Shown: positions 22,491 through 32,591 of the stretch, one piece after another
Numbering within the stretch: the stretch's first letter is position 1
How the letters are laid out: every line of letters begins with the position of its first letter
Origin: Heliocidaris erythrogramma
Lineage: Eukaryota; Echinodermata; Echinoidea; Camarodonta; Echinometridae
NCBI GenBank assembly: GCA_025617745.1
Contig: CM046870.1
Coordinates: 6,263,618 to 6,327,617 of the forward strand
Reading direction: 5' to 3'
Length of the DNA stretch: 64,000 bases
Translations under genes and position numbers: made by a program
The notes under the pieces: model-generated
Told to the model about the DNA's origin: nothing
The model's database searches: none
Seen by the model: the letters and a program-made list of their open reading frames with translations, nothing else

Positions 22491-23040
22491 AAACACATGA
22501 AAGAGTTGTGTTTTATTCAGCTTTGTTATGCACATGGTCAGAAATTCGTTATGTAAATAAATTTGATGTACAAAATATTCCTAATGAAATACTTTGGAAT
22601 AATAGTAATATTGTATTTGATAAACAATCACTCTATTTCCAGTCGTGGATAAAAGAAGGAATTTTCAAGGTTAAACATGTGGTACATAAAGGTACATGGA
22701 GAGATAACTCTTCATTTAATAAGCACTTTGATGTTAAGAATCTATTGTTTTTATTTAAAATGGCAATATTAAAAAGAGCATTCCCAAAATATTGGTCACA
22801 AAATTTAATTTCAAACAAAGCTTCAAATCTCAATGAATCAAACTACATTGAGACAGCTTTAGATAAACGTTGAAGGTACAAAAGGCAGAAATTACTATAA
22901 TTTAATGCTAGAAAAGAAAAAAGTGAAAGTTGTTTTCTATTTTTGGCAAAATTTTCTAGGCCTATCAGAAACTTTTGTTTGGAAAGATATATTTCAGTTC
23001 AAATTTAATAAGATAAGAGACAATAATATCAAACAATATA
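22491..23040 (+). mobile_element. L1/Tx1-like LINE ORF2, second part
   Basis: The + strand LINE resumes with VFYSALLCTWSEI (22508-) and LWNNSNIVFDKQSLYFQSWIKEGI, then, after a stop and frameshift at about 22873-22905, KVVFYFWQNFLGL and FVWKDIFQFKFNKIRDN. The match to LINE C-termini ends near 23040, so the 3' end is missing. Together with 17950-19723 it forms one element split by the minus-strand LINE. Confidence 0.8.
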
Positions 23041-23732
23041 AATATATATATGCAGAGGCTGAAATAGAAGGGAGCACGTTTGCGGTATGTCTGGCTCGAT
23101 CGGAAGGAAACCCCCGACGGTTTTCCACAAAGCCCCCCCCCCCCCCCCCCCCCCCCCCGCCTTCCAGCGCGTTCCTTTAGAACAGACTTTAATTTCGAGC
23201 GAATGAGCTGTGTTTTGTAGTTTGCAGGCACAAACCCTGGTCAGTGGTAAAAGAGTGTCTGCATGCACTCTAAGACTACCATAGGCCCTATACTACAATA
23301 ATTTCTGATAAAGCTTAATTTATGGTCTGTGCTTGCAGACTACTGTACCTGCACATTATGAAGGGAAATCTCGCTGTTTGTGTTTGTGTTTGATATTCGT
23401 GCCAAGTTCGTGGGGGTCGACTTTTGTGCTAAAATACATGTTTCCCATAGTACCAGCGTATTCATGTATTCTTACCGAAAAAGTTGACTTTATTTATTGA
23501 GTTGCAAGGGTCAAAAATCGAGGGTATTTTCTGTGATAACCGCTTGGTCCGATCGAGAGAAATCACCCGGTCGTAGAAGCAGCGAGATACAAAAAACAGG
23601 TGGTTCTGGCTCAGTGCACGGCGCTGCATTCAAAAGCAGATCTAATTATTATCTTTGATGTTTTGTTGGCGTACTACTACATGACCTGTATTATTATTTG
23701 AGCATTACCTTCGAACACGACATCGGACGACT
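23041..23732 (+). other. 5' flank of FMO gene B
   Basis: Between the LINE remnant and the gene B start codon. It contains a C-run of about 26 (about 23132-23158) and no TATA box I trust. The last ~25 bases before ATG (CGACATCGGACGACT) resemble the bases before gene C exon 1 (TCGACATCAG...AGACGACA), suggesting a shared 5' UTR. Confidence 0.5.
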
Positions 23733-23844
23733 ATGGCTCTCCGTGTAGCAGTGATCGGTGCAGGAGCCTCGGGTCTTGCTTCCATTAAAACATGTCTAGA
23801 AGAAGGATTGCAACCAGTGTGTTATGAACGTACGTCTCACATAG
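23733..23844 (+). CDS. FMO: FMO gene B, exon 1 (FAD-binding motif); start of complete gene
   Basis: First coding exon of a complete flavin-containing monooxygenase (541 residues over seven exons; family size about 530-560). FMOs oxygenate soft nitrogen and sulfur nucleophiles with NADPH, FAD and O2 at the ER membrane. It starts [25 protein letters not shown] at residues 9-14 is the FAD-binding GxGxxG motif, and [18 protein letters not shown] matches the FMO N-terminus. ATG 23733 is chosen because family proteins begin a few residues before this motif. It ends at GT 23845 in phase 1, joining exon 2 as HIGGVWYY. Splice sites are canonical in all exons and the frame is open throughout. Confidence 0.92.
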
Positions 23845-24234
23845 GTAAGTGAAGTCGATCATTGTGAGTTGTCTTTTCTTGTCTTGCCGTAGACGCCCAC
23901 AATCAAAGTGTTGATTATTATGGTACTAAGGATGTAGACTAAAGCTTGTCCTACATTGTCCTACTGTACTGCTAAAACATATTACTTTTTTTTTCTAAAA
24001 ATGTGCTTGATGGCTGTTGTGTTGTTTACTGGCTGACCCCTTGAAGATTGATCATGAATCATGTTGTTTCTTAACAGCGAAGTAAATTCGGCTGCACTCA
24101 CTCGAAAGGACCACATCAGGATATACAACACGATATATCGGCTGAATGTGGTTGAATGATATATATATCGAAGAAAGAGTAAATACTCAGGAGTCAAATA
24201 AATCTATTGTTTATCACACCGACGCAGAACTTTC

Positions 24235-24238
<4 letters not shown>

Positions 24239-24270
<32 letters not shown>
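24239..24270. repeat. (TA)n microsatellite
   Basis: About 15 TA units followed by TGTGTGTG, directly abutting the truncated end of the Penelope-like reverse transcriptase frame, which runs into it (HTHIYIYI). Confidence 0.95.
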
Positions 24271-24276
<6 letters not shown>

Positions 24277-25365
24277 AGAATCCGTTTCTTTGCTGTATAG
24301 GTTAGTTTGAAGGGTATTTTGTTCAAGTTTGATGTTCAGATCTAGAAAATGAACACTATTGTCGGAATTTTCGAAGGTGAATTTGATTTTGGGGTGGATT
24401 GAATTCATTGTTTGTTGGAATCGAGAAAGTGTGCGTGGGGGCCCAACCCAAATAAAAGTTATGTCGTCAATATACCTTTTCCACGATTGGGGGAGTACTG
24501 CATTGTGTTCTTTAAGGATTTTTTCTTCAACAGTGCCCATATAGAGATTGGCATATGATGGCGCAACGGGTGTTTCCATCGCAGTTCCTTCCACTTGGAT
24601 ATAGTTCTGGTTATTGAACTGAAAATTGTTAAGTGTCAGGATCAGTTCCAGCAGACGGATAAGTTGGTCTGTAGGTGGGTTAGGTTCACTGCGCCTATTG
24701 AGGGCGTCCCTGCTAGCTTGTATTCCATCTGCGTGGGGGATGTTTGTGTAGAGTGATGTAACGTCTGCTGTAACGAGGGTGGTTCTGGATGGGAGAGGGG
24801 AGTGGGTCATATTTATTCTTTGGATATGATTCAGGAAGTCAGTTGTGTCTTTGATGTATGATGGGAGGGCTGCGACGAGGGGTCTTAGATGGTGATCTAC
24901 GAAACGAGATATAAAAACTGTGGGGCATGCGCAGCCGGAAACTATTGGGCGTCCAGGGTTATTCTTTTTGTGAATCTTTGGGAGAAAGTATAAGTTAGGG
25001 CTTTTGGGATCTTTTGGGATGAGCAGTTTTTTTAGATTTTCATCTATATCTAGATCTTGGATGGCAGATTTAACTTTATGTGTGTGTGTAGTGGTGGGAT
25101 CGTGATCGAGAGGCTTGTACGTTTCTGTGTCTGAGAGTTGTCGTAGTCCTTCATTAATGTATGCCTCCGTTGACATAATGACAGTGCACGAGCCTTTGTC
25201 TGCAGGTTTGATAATGATATCAGGATTTTGTTTTAAGTTTCTCAGTGCCTTTCTTTCTTCTTTTGTGAGGTTGTCACGTGGTTTGTGTTTTTTGCCTTTG
25301 TTTACCATATCAATGATACCCTTTTCTACATTGTTGAGGTATGTGTGGAGTTCGGTGTTATTCAC
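24271..25365 (-). pseudogene. Penelope-like reverse transcriptase
   Basis: About 365 codons. Residues 53-64 KPADKGSCTVIM and 128-143 LPKIHKKNNPGRPIVS are hallmarks of Penelope-like RTs. Motif A is DVTSLYTNIPH (201-211), motif B GTAMETPVAPSYANLYMG (260-277, where families usually have GTAMGTP), and motif C RYIDDI (297-302) with both catalytic aspartates. The catalytic core looks intact, but the protein lacks its endonuclease and is frameshifted upstream. Confidence 0.9.
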
Positions 25366-26366
25366 CCTTGGTGTCCAGGTACTTTTGGGTTTAAGAGATT
25401 TGGGAATGATTGGCAGTGCAGTGCTTTCATCACTGAGACTGTGTTGTTGGTTATTGTTACTGTCTGGGGGTTGTTTGTATTTGTTTTCTTTGTTGAGAAG
25501 TGAGCTTTTAGTAGGGTGCGACGTTTGAACTCATCTATGTCACGCTTCAGTTGTATTTCATCAGTGTGTGGAGGGACTGGGCAGAACTTTAAACCCTTAG
25601 ACAAAAGACTTAATTCAGCATCGTTTGGCCTATAATTGGAAAGGTTAACAACTGTCTTTTGTTTGGTATTACTTTCTTTCCAATATCCTTTTTTGTTAGC
25701 ACTGTTCTTTTTGTCGCGGGCATTTCTTCTTCTTGACTGATATGCCCTCTTACGAAAATGTCTGTTCTTTGCTTTACCCCTTCTTTCCACCCGTTGTGTA
25801 TCCTGGGGAGATTTCGGGGTCGGCGTAACTTCTCCATTCGATGCTAATAGATTTATAGTCTTTGTATCCCTTATCCATTTGCTTTCTTTTATCATCATTA
25901 CCTTTTCTCTGAGAACATCTAGGTAGTGTTGAATTGATTTAAATGTGTCATGGTAGACCTGGGGTGGGATTTTGTTCCATAATTCTGTTTTCTTTGATGA
26001 AATCTGTGTCTGGGTCATTTCAAGCTTGGTTTCCATGACGTCAATACTTTCGTCTCGGAGGTCACAAGAAGCTTTCCACAGGATTGATTTCCAGGCATTG
26101 TTGGACGGGGCCAAGCAGCATTCTTTTTTTATTTGGAGGCCCTTTGGAATTATCCCGTGTTCCTTATATCGTTGAAGATACTTAGTGTGGAGTTCCTGTT
26201 TCTGTTTTTTACGCATTAAGCCAAAGATGGTTTTGGTTAACGTGGTGGTTTCCTGGGTTAGGGGAGGGGAAGCCATCATATTAGTAAACAATGTCGATAT
26301 ATATAAGCGTGAGAGATATAAATGAGACGGGACGTAGCTCTCGGTTAACCTCGATTTTAATTCCAA
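25362..26366 (-). pseudogene. Penelope-like element N-terminal region
   Basis: 334 codons on the minus strand. The first two thirds are basic and coiled-coil-like; the end, NYRPNDAELSLLSKGLKFCPVPPHTDEIQLKRDIDEF, is the conserved lead-in to Penelope reverse transcriptases. The natural continuation PKSTWTPRVNNTEL is in another frame (about 25385), so a one-base shift inactivates the join. The initial codon is uncertain. Confidence 0.82.
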
Positions 26367-26567
26367 GCTATCGGCCTCATTTGGCCTTATTCAGGGTCTA
26401 CCAAGACAAATCAAAATTAAATGAAAACAAGATGAATATAGCATGACAATGCGAACATAAATAATGTTCAAATATACATAAGATATATATGTACCCGCTT
26501 CACTTAACGCCATCCGGCGCAATCGTATTATAATAGACACAAGATATAAGTGACAGTATATGATGAT

Positions 26568-26969
26568 ATAGAGTACCGAAGTGATGACGTCACAAAAAGC
26601 TATTTTTTTTTCATTTTGACATTTTTTAATACCATATCTCAAAGGAACATGGTGAAAAACATCCAGAGCCCAAATTTTATGGCAATTGGCTCATTGGGCC
26701 CCGAGATATGGCCGCATGAATACCTCCTTAGCCCCATTGAAGTCAGGTTTAAAATTGGCCTGGTTCTAAACTGTTAGAACCAGGCCAATTTACACTGACT
26801 TCAATGGGGCTAATTAGATATTCATATGGCCATAACTTGGGCCACCATGAACTGATTCATGTCAAATTTGATGTGTGAACGTTTTCCATCATGCTCTACC
26901 TAAATATGGTCATAAAAATACTGAAATACAAAAATCAAAATTTGATGACGTCACACTTCGGTACTCTAT
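26568..26969. mobile_element. 402-bp near-perfect palindromic (foldback) MITE
   Basis: The ends are ATAGAGTACCGAAGTG and CACTTCGGTACTCTAT; just inside each is TGACGTCA. The two halves are mirror images around a centre at about 26768-26776, where TGGCCTGGTTCTAA meets TTAGAACCAGGCCA. A TA at each end is compatible with mariner-type TA duplication. No coding capacity. Confidence 0.88.
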
Positions 26970-27999
26970 GGTGTGCCACAGATATTAAATGCATGTCACA
27001 TATAGAAAGTAAGTAAGATATCTATTTTATATTTTATATTAACGAAATATATATATATATATATATATTCACACAAACAGAAAATGCCTGGTTAAAGATT
27101 TTCCGTGTAAATTATCGCTTTAATTCATCAGGAAGTTGGGAAGAAGCGCTTGAAATAACCAGGCAACGGGGTAAAAGTTTACCAGATTTGTGTTGGCTAC
27201 TGGTCAACCCGGAACGCTGTAGTTTAACACTTTTGTTTTGTTTTGTGTTAAAATTTTACAATGAGTGTTTCAATGTACAGTGATAAGATTAAACTAATAT
27301 ATTTGATGTGCTCGATAAAGTATGGGACAAAATACCTTAGAATTGCCCATTTATCAAAAATGAAGTATACGTGTTTCTTGTTTCTGCCTATAGATACAGG
27401 GGCCGCAGAGCGTTTTTGAAAGTGGGGAGGGGGTGCTGTTCGGATTTCACTCATTAACTCTTACTGTGCCAATGGTTTTTAGCTCTCTTCAAATTTTATA
27501 AAAATGTGATCAATGCTTACTTTTCAAATGTCTACACTTCATTAACCATCTATTATTTCACAAAATATTCTGTACAAACCTTGTAGCAAATTTATTACCA
27601 TTTCTTACGATACCAAACATTATTACTCTACCCAACTTTATGCACAATAATTATTGAAAATTACATGAGTTTCTTTTTTGTCCATTATATTTTGGTTTCT
27701 CATTTGTTTACTATTGTTTAATATTGAAATAAGGTAATATCTTTTTAAATATCTGCAATTTTCTCTAAAATTTTCTGTGGTAGCATATAATTATAATCAT
27801 ATATTTAGAATGCTTGATTTATGCTCAAAATTTTGATATACATTGACCACGTACCATAATTATAGCCTACCTTTCCTGTGGTCGAGCAATTGGTGAATGA
27901 AAATGAGAAGTCTGTCTGTCACATATAAATACATGAGCTTAAAAAAACGGAGGATGACCCAAATTCAGCAGTATTTACAAAATGCCGCTGTTCTTCCTT

Positions 28000-29705
28000 G
28001 GGGTCCCACATAGCATTATATATTAAAAATTATATCATAACACAATTATATAATTTAAAAAAACAAACAAACAAATAAAAAAAAACAAAATCAATCAAAT
28101 TTGCAAACTACAATCAAACCAAGTTAAAAATTAATAAAATGAAAATGACTATACCCAAACCCAGACAACACCCCCCCCCCCCCCCCCCCCCCCACTTATA
28201 TGCTCATTTATAATATTGATTTAATAGCAGTTTAAAGGATCTAATAGATGTTGCACTTCGAATTTCATTGGGTAGTTGGTTATAAATGGAAATTCCCCTG
28301 TAGAAAAAAGTTCTTTTACAATGATTAGACTTTGGCTTATGGAGATATAAATTCTGATTAGAGCGGAGTGTGTAATTGGAAGTTCTTATTGTGATATTGT
28401 CAGACATATAAATTGGGGTGAAATTATGCAAAATCCTATAAATCATTGTACACAGGTGTTTGTTATAGCGGCAATCAAAAAAGGTCCCAACCCAATGTGT
28501 CGTGAATATGTTGATTTGATATATGAGAAAAAGGATTGATTTTCATAATGATGCGACCCGCTCTGTTTTGGATTTTTTGCAAAGGTGAAAGAAAACTTTT
28601 AGGAGCAGATTGCCACACAACATCTCCATAATCGAAATGTGGTATAATGACCGATTTATAGATTAAATTTAAACTTGATTCATTTACAACATGTCTTAAT
28701 CGACCAAGGAAACCGACAAGCTTGCTAATTTTTTGACACATGTTATTTATATGAATATCCCATCTCAATTCCTTATCAATATGAAGTCCAAGGTATTTAA
28801 TAGTTTCAACCTTTTGTAAGATCATATTATTTACTTTCACATTAAGGGTATTATACTTTGCTAATATGTTACGCGTGCCAATGGGCATGCTATTAGTCTT
28901 CGTATAATTAATCAATAATTTGTTTTGAGAAATCCGTTTGTCCAAAACCTCCATCTCGGTATTTAGAGCAGATTCTACGACATTTGGATTTTTATGAGAA
29001 AAATAGATTACGGTGTCGTCTGCATAGAGATAAACTTGGCACAATTTAAAAATGTCAGGGAGATCGTTGATAAATATACAAAACAGTAAAGGTCCTAAAA
29101 TGGAACCCTGAGGTACACCGTGGGTAAACTGTTTTTCTTCCGATAAAGAATTATTGACCTTTGTTACTATCCTCCTATGAACTAAATAATTCTCAAACCA
29201 CTTAAGGGGTTAAACCCCTCACTCCAATGTCAAACAGTTTTTGTAGCAGCACTTTGTGATCGACAGTGTCAGAAGCCTTCTTTAAGTCGACGAATATTGC
29301 ACCAGTATATTCGCCCTCATCTATGGCCATCATCCAGTCATCCAGCACTTTCACAAGCGCCGTCACAGTAGAGTGCTTAGCCCTAAACCCAGACTGAAAT
29401 GATGAAAGTATGTTGTTTTCTTGAAGGAATTGAGATTGAACTAATCGCTCTAATAGTTTCGAAGTACAAGGCAACAAAGAAATTGGCCTATAGTTATCTG
29501 GGTTTGACCTGTCCCCCTTTTTATGAAGCGGTATTACCTTCGCTATTTTCCATGATTTTGGAACTTTCCCTTCTGTAATAGATCTATTAATTAAATACGT
29601 AATTTGTTTACTTAGAATATCTGCACATGCCTTCAGAACCTGAACGGAAATACCGTCAATTCCGACTGATTTTTTATTTTTTAACTTTTTCTGAAAGAGT
29701 TAATC
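28000..29705 (-). mobile_element. CR1/L2-like LINE, 5'-truncated, in intron 1 of gene B
   Basis: On the minus strand, RT text runs from about 29705 (KKSVGIDGISVQVLKACADIL, IPLHKKGDRSNPDNYRPISLL) through 29477-29202 (FVDLKKASDTVDH, motif A), a broken stretch with VPQGSILGPLLF (motif B), 29044-28475 (LYADDTVIYF, motif C) and 28446-28204 (C-terminus). Stops separate the pieces near 29205, 29050 and 28475. A C22 run (28170-28191 on +) lies in the 3' UTR. The left boundary is approximate. Confidence 0.85.
28475..29044 (-). pseudogene. LINE reverse transcriptase fragment (motif C and thumb)
   Basis: 189 codons: CQVYLYADDTVIYFSH (catalytic ADD), QNKLLINYTKTNSM, IKYLGLHIDKELRWDIHI, and LIYKSVIIPHFDYGDVVW. 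The order and spacing match CR1/Rex/L2-group LINE RTs. Part of the decayed element at 28000-29705; it cannot make a complete protein. Confidence 0.85.
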
Positions 29706-29974
29706 CCCGAGAATTTATGAACGTGTCTACTCAAAAAAAGGGGGCTGCAGGCTGCAGCCCCCCCCCCTTCCCGGGTTCATGACACAAGCGAAAATCCTAC
29801 ACGTCCTAGATTTGTTAGTGCATGTATTGATATGCATACAATGTGTGCAGTATACTGTACAGCAGAAAGGTAAAGTCCTTAGTGTTCAATTCTATTCATA
29901 TTTTTCTCTTTGACTTGAAAGATAATGTGTCGCGACAATGGAACCATAAACCATTCTTCTCACAACGCGCTTAA

Positions 29975-30269
29975 AGGGATACTCATCTGCAGATTGTGGA
30001 CGTTTTTATGCCACGAGAGGGCACCATGATCGTTAACCTGATCATGCCGTTGCCCCGCAGGGCGTCAACTTCGGACGGACTGTTCGCCGCGTAACATGCA
30101 CGCTCCGCCTGAGCTCGAGCTCTCGTGCGAGATTCGATCGGAATAGTGCAGTCCGAAATGTAATCCCAGTAGTCCGACGAACGCGTTCGACGCATAAACT
30201 TTGTGTACGAGTGAATGGGGCTTTATCCTGACTTTCACCACGGTTACGGTTGCCTGTTGGCGTATCCCT
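29975..30269. mobile_element. TTAA MITE family 'AGGGATAC', copy 1
   Basis: 295 bp with ends AGGGATAC...GTATCCCT, flanked by TTAA at 29971-29974 and 30270-30273. Its interior matches copy 2 at 45938-46236 in the opposite orientation, including ACTCGTACACAAAGTTT, CGCACGAGAGCTCGAGCTCA and GGGGCAACGGCATGAT. Further fragments lie near 59550 and 61228. TTAA flanks suggest piggyBac-type mobilisation. Confidence 0.9.
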
Positions 30270-30283
30270 TTAAAGTGCGAACG

Positions 30284-30493
30284 TGAGTCCTTTGGCAAGA
30301 CATTCATCTACATTTGCCACTCTCCACCCAGGTGAAGTAAATGGGTACCCGGTAGGAAGAAATTCCTTGAATGCCTTAGCGCCTATCATGGCAGCTCGGC
30401 TAAAGCCTGGGTAATAATGTGATACTTTGTATTAAGCGCAGTAGAGTATATTTGTATAGTAGCTGCGCTATATAAATGGACATATTATTATTA

Positions 30494-30531
<38 letters not shown>

Positions 30532-30535
30532 GATA
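30284..30535 (+). mobile_element. SINE-like element ending in (ATT)n
   Basis: The sequence from CCACTCTCCACCCAGG through GGGTACCCGGTAGGAAG to GCTGCGCTATATAAATGGAC and a long ATT array (30484-30531) has the layout of a LINE-tailed SINE: the GCGCTATATAAAT plus microsatellite ending is typical of L2/CR1-mobilised repeats. The head is not clearly tRNA- or 5S-like and may be truncated. Confidence 0.55.
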
Positions 30536-30619
30536 GCTGTCTTGAGTTGATCGGTGAATAGTTCGCTGTCTAAACGCAGTATGAAGCCAGAAATCTAATC
30601 ATATAGGCCAGACGTCAAG

Positions 30620-31230
30620 TAGTGCGGATTTGCCCCCGAACTTGCGGCAAACGTGCGCCAAACGTTCGTGAGCACTTTGCACGAACTCCGTGAGAATGTC
30701 GTGTGAGGATAACCTTCGCCAAACGTTCATGCAAGAGTCGGTTTTGGTTTGTGTGTAGTTCACGAATAGTTCGGGAATACTTCGTGACATTCGCAACTTA
30801 ATCGTTGCAAATGATAGACGAATTAATAGAGGTCCTCGACTTGAAAGACTCGTGTTTCCTTCTTTGGCGAATTCATCTGTTCACAAGTCGAGAAATGATT
30901 GGACGAACTTCGCTGCTTTCGCGGGAATTCTCCGAACTGTCGGAATCTCTTTGGGGTTTGACGAAGATCTTGCGAATATCACGTACGTCGTGAGTAGGTT
31001 GCGCGAATATGACGAAGCTTTTCAGGCATTTTCGAGAGTAAATCACGAGCCAATAACCACCCGGGACGTTGGAACTTGTTTTAAATTCAGGCCGAACTAA
31101 AAATTACTCCCACGAACAACTGTCGCATCTCTGTGCATGTTTGGCGAACTTTTGTAGCCTAAAATACGAATATTGCACTTTGCCCTTTTTTCGACATTCG
31201 CATCCTTCGCAAGTCGTTCGCGTGCCCCGT
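30620..31230. repeat. Block saturated with TTCG/CGAA motifs
   Basis: About 26 TTCG or CGAA tetramers occur in roughly 600 bp (CACGAAC, GTTCGTG, CTTCGC, GCGAAT, GACGAAG and so on), in both orientations and irregular spacing, in a genome region otherwise poor in CG. Two short frames (30599-30796 -, 30852-31100 +) are by-products. No clear terminal repeats were found. Confidence 0.7.
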
Positions 31231-31984
31231 GAAAACCCACCCTAACAATGATAACACATTGTGATCAAAAGTGGGCAAATATGTCTGCGACGAATACCCC
31301 AGTCAAACCGACGAGGCCGACACCTAGCTGGGCTATGTCTTATAAATAAAGATTTGCGATTGATCCAGAATGATCGCAAGTCCTCTAGTTAAACGCAAAC
31401 CTGCACCCTCCGTCTGTTTAGTACAAAGTTGCGAAACGTGCGATTGATATCAAATTACGATCGATTCGAATCAAACGCAACTGTTTATGGGACAGGGCCC
31501 AGAGTGACATAAGATTAACAGACCGAACCTAAAACTTACCTCTCTGAAGTCGGCTTGGCGGTGTGAGTGAGATATTACTGTTGATATATTATCTATTATT
31601 ATAGATAAATTATAAATTGCGACATAAATGCGTAATATCATTGCATCACTATATTATCAGGTTCAGAGATGGATATACATGTACATTTTAATTTGTAAAT
31701 ATTTAAAGGAAAGTACATTATGAGTAAGGATACTTTTACAGTCATATGTCATCAATATTTACTGTATAGATATATTAGGAATAGGATACAACTCCTCCGG
31801 TTAACCTCCCTGGCTTGACCCCTGGCTTGACCCTTGACTTGATGTGTAACCCCACTAGTATGCGATCGTATTTCTCTTCATTCCTTTTCAGTTCTCTTTG
31901 CCCCTTTACATCTCTTTCTCTAGATACTTATACACATGTTTTATTCACTATCTGCATGATCTGCCACTTTCTTTTTCCTGTCCC

Positions 31985-32215
31985 CTATTCCTACCTCTTC
32001 CTCCCTTTCTCTTTTCTTTCTACCCCTCCCCCCCTCTCTCTCTCTCTCTCTCTCTCTTGTTCTCTCTCTCTCTCTCTCATTTTCTCTTTCTCTCTCTCTC
32101 TCATTTTTTCTCTTTCTCTTTCTCTCCTTCTTTGTCTCTGTACTTTTTTCTCTCCCTTTCTCTGTTTTTCTGTCTCCCTCTCTCTGTTTTCCATTGTCAC
32201 TCTCCCTCTGTCTCT
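31985..32215. repeat. Pyrimidine (CT-rich) tract before exon 2
   Basis: Almost pure C/T on the + strand, with (CT)n runs at 32034-32056 and 32063-32103, ending about 65 bases before the exon 2 acceptor. It produces long spurious open frames on both strands. Confidence 0.9.
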
Positions 32216-32280
32216 GAGGATTACTAATATTACCCCTATATATATTATTTTCTCTTTATGGCTCATTTCTATTTGTGTAG

Positions 32281-32429
32281 GTGGAGTATGGTATTATTCC
32301 GATGATGATCCTCGCTCTGATCCACATGGACCTGCAGCTGTCTACTATGGTCTCCATACCAACGTACCCAAGGAAATGATGGCTTATTCGGACTTTCCTC
32401 TCGCAAAGTCTTTACCGCCTTTCCCCAAC
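32281..32429 (+). CDS. FMO: FMO gene B, exon 2
   Basis: A 149-base exon (phase 1 to 0) from AG 32279-32280 to GT 32430; residues 38-87. GGVWYY continues the GG-W motif after the FAD-binding fold, and ...NVPKEMMAYSDFP matches the FMO segment (N..KEM..YSDFP) that packs around FAD. It ends PPFPN, joining ANDIQEYY of exon 3. The last 29 bases correspond to the partial exon at 1-29. Confidence 0.92.
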
Positions 32430-32591
32430 GTAATTCTTACCAAATTCTTCTGACCTGTAATATAATATTTAGCAGCAAAATATGAAGTAAATTAATGGGC
32501 CTCCCCTAAAACAAAAAGAAATTATTCATGTTTTGGAGCATTAGTGTCGAAACGAAATAGAATAAAGTCTGATCAGTTTCGTATGTAGAAA

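Larger units (their letters stand above)
24271..26398 (-). mobile_element. Penelope-like retroelement, C-terminally truncated
   Basis: The minus-strand element consists of an N-terminal region (26366-25362) and a reverse transcriptase (25365-24271). Penelope-like proteins normally continue into a GIY-YIG endonuclease after the RT. Here the sequence stops at the (TA)n tract shortly after the RT thumb (LDLNIKLEQNTLQTNLYSKETDS), so the endonuclease is absent. A single frameshift separates the two frames. Confidence 0.88.
23845..32280 (+). other. FMO gene B intron 1 (8.4 kb, transposon-filled)
   Basis: GT 23845, AG 32279-32280. It holds, in order, a TA microsatellite, a Penelope-like element, a 402-bp palindromic element, a CR1/L2-like LINE, a TTAA MITE, a SINE-like tail with (ATT)n, a TTCG-rich block and a pyrimidine tract before exon 2. 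26990-28000 and 31230-31980 contain nothing I recognise apart from an AT run at 27045-27069. Confidence 0.8.

Noticed and set aside
22965..23268. Pro/Gly-rich open frames on both strands
   Set aside because: By-products of the C-run at about 23132-23158.
31815..32453. Long open frame rich in Ser, Leu and Phe before and through gene B exon 2
   Set aside because: Most of it is the CT-rich intron tract read through; only 32281-32429 is exon, fixed by AG/GT and by the FMO match.
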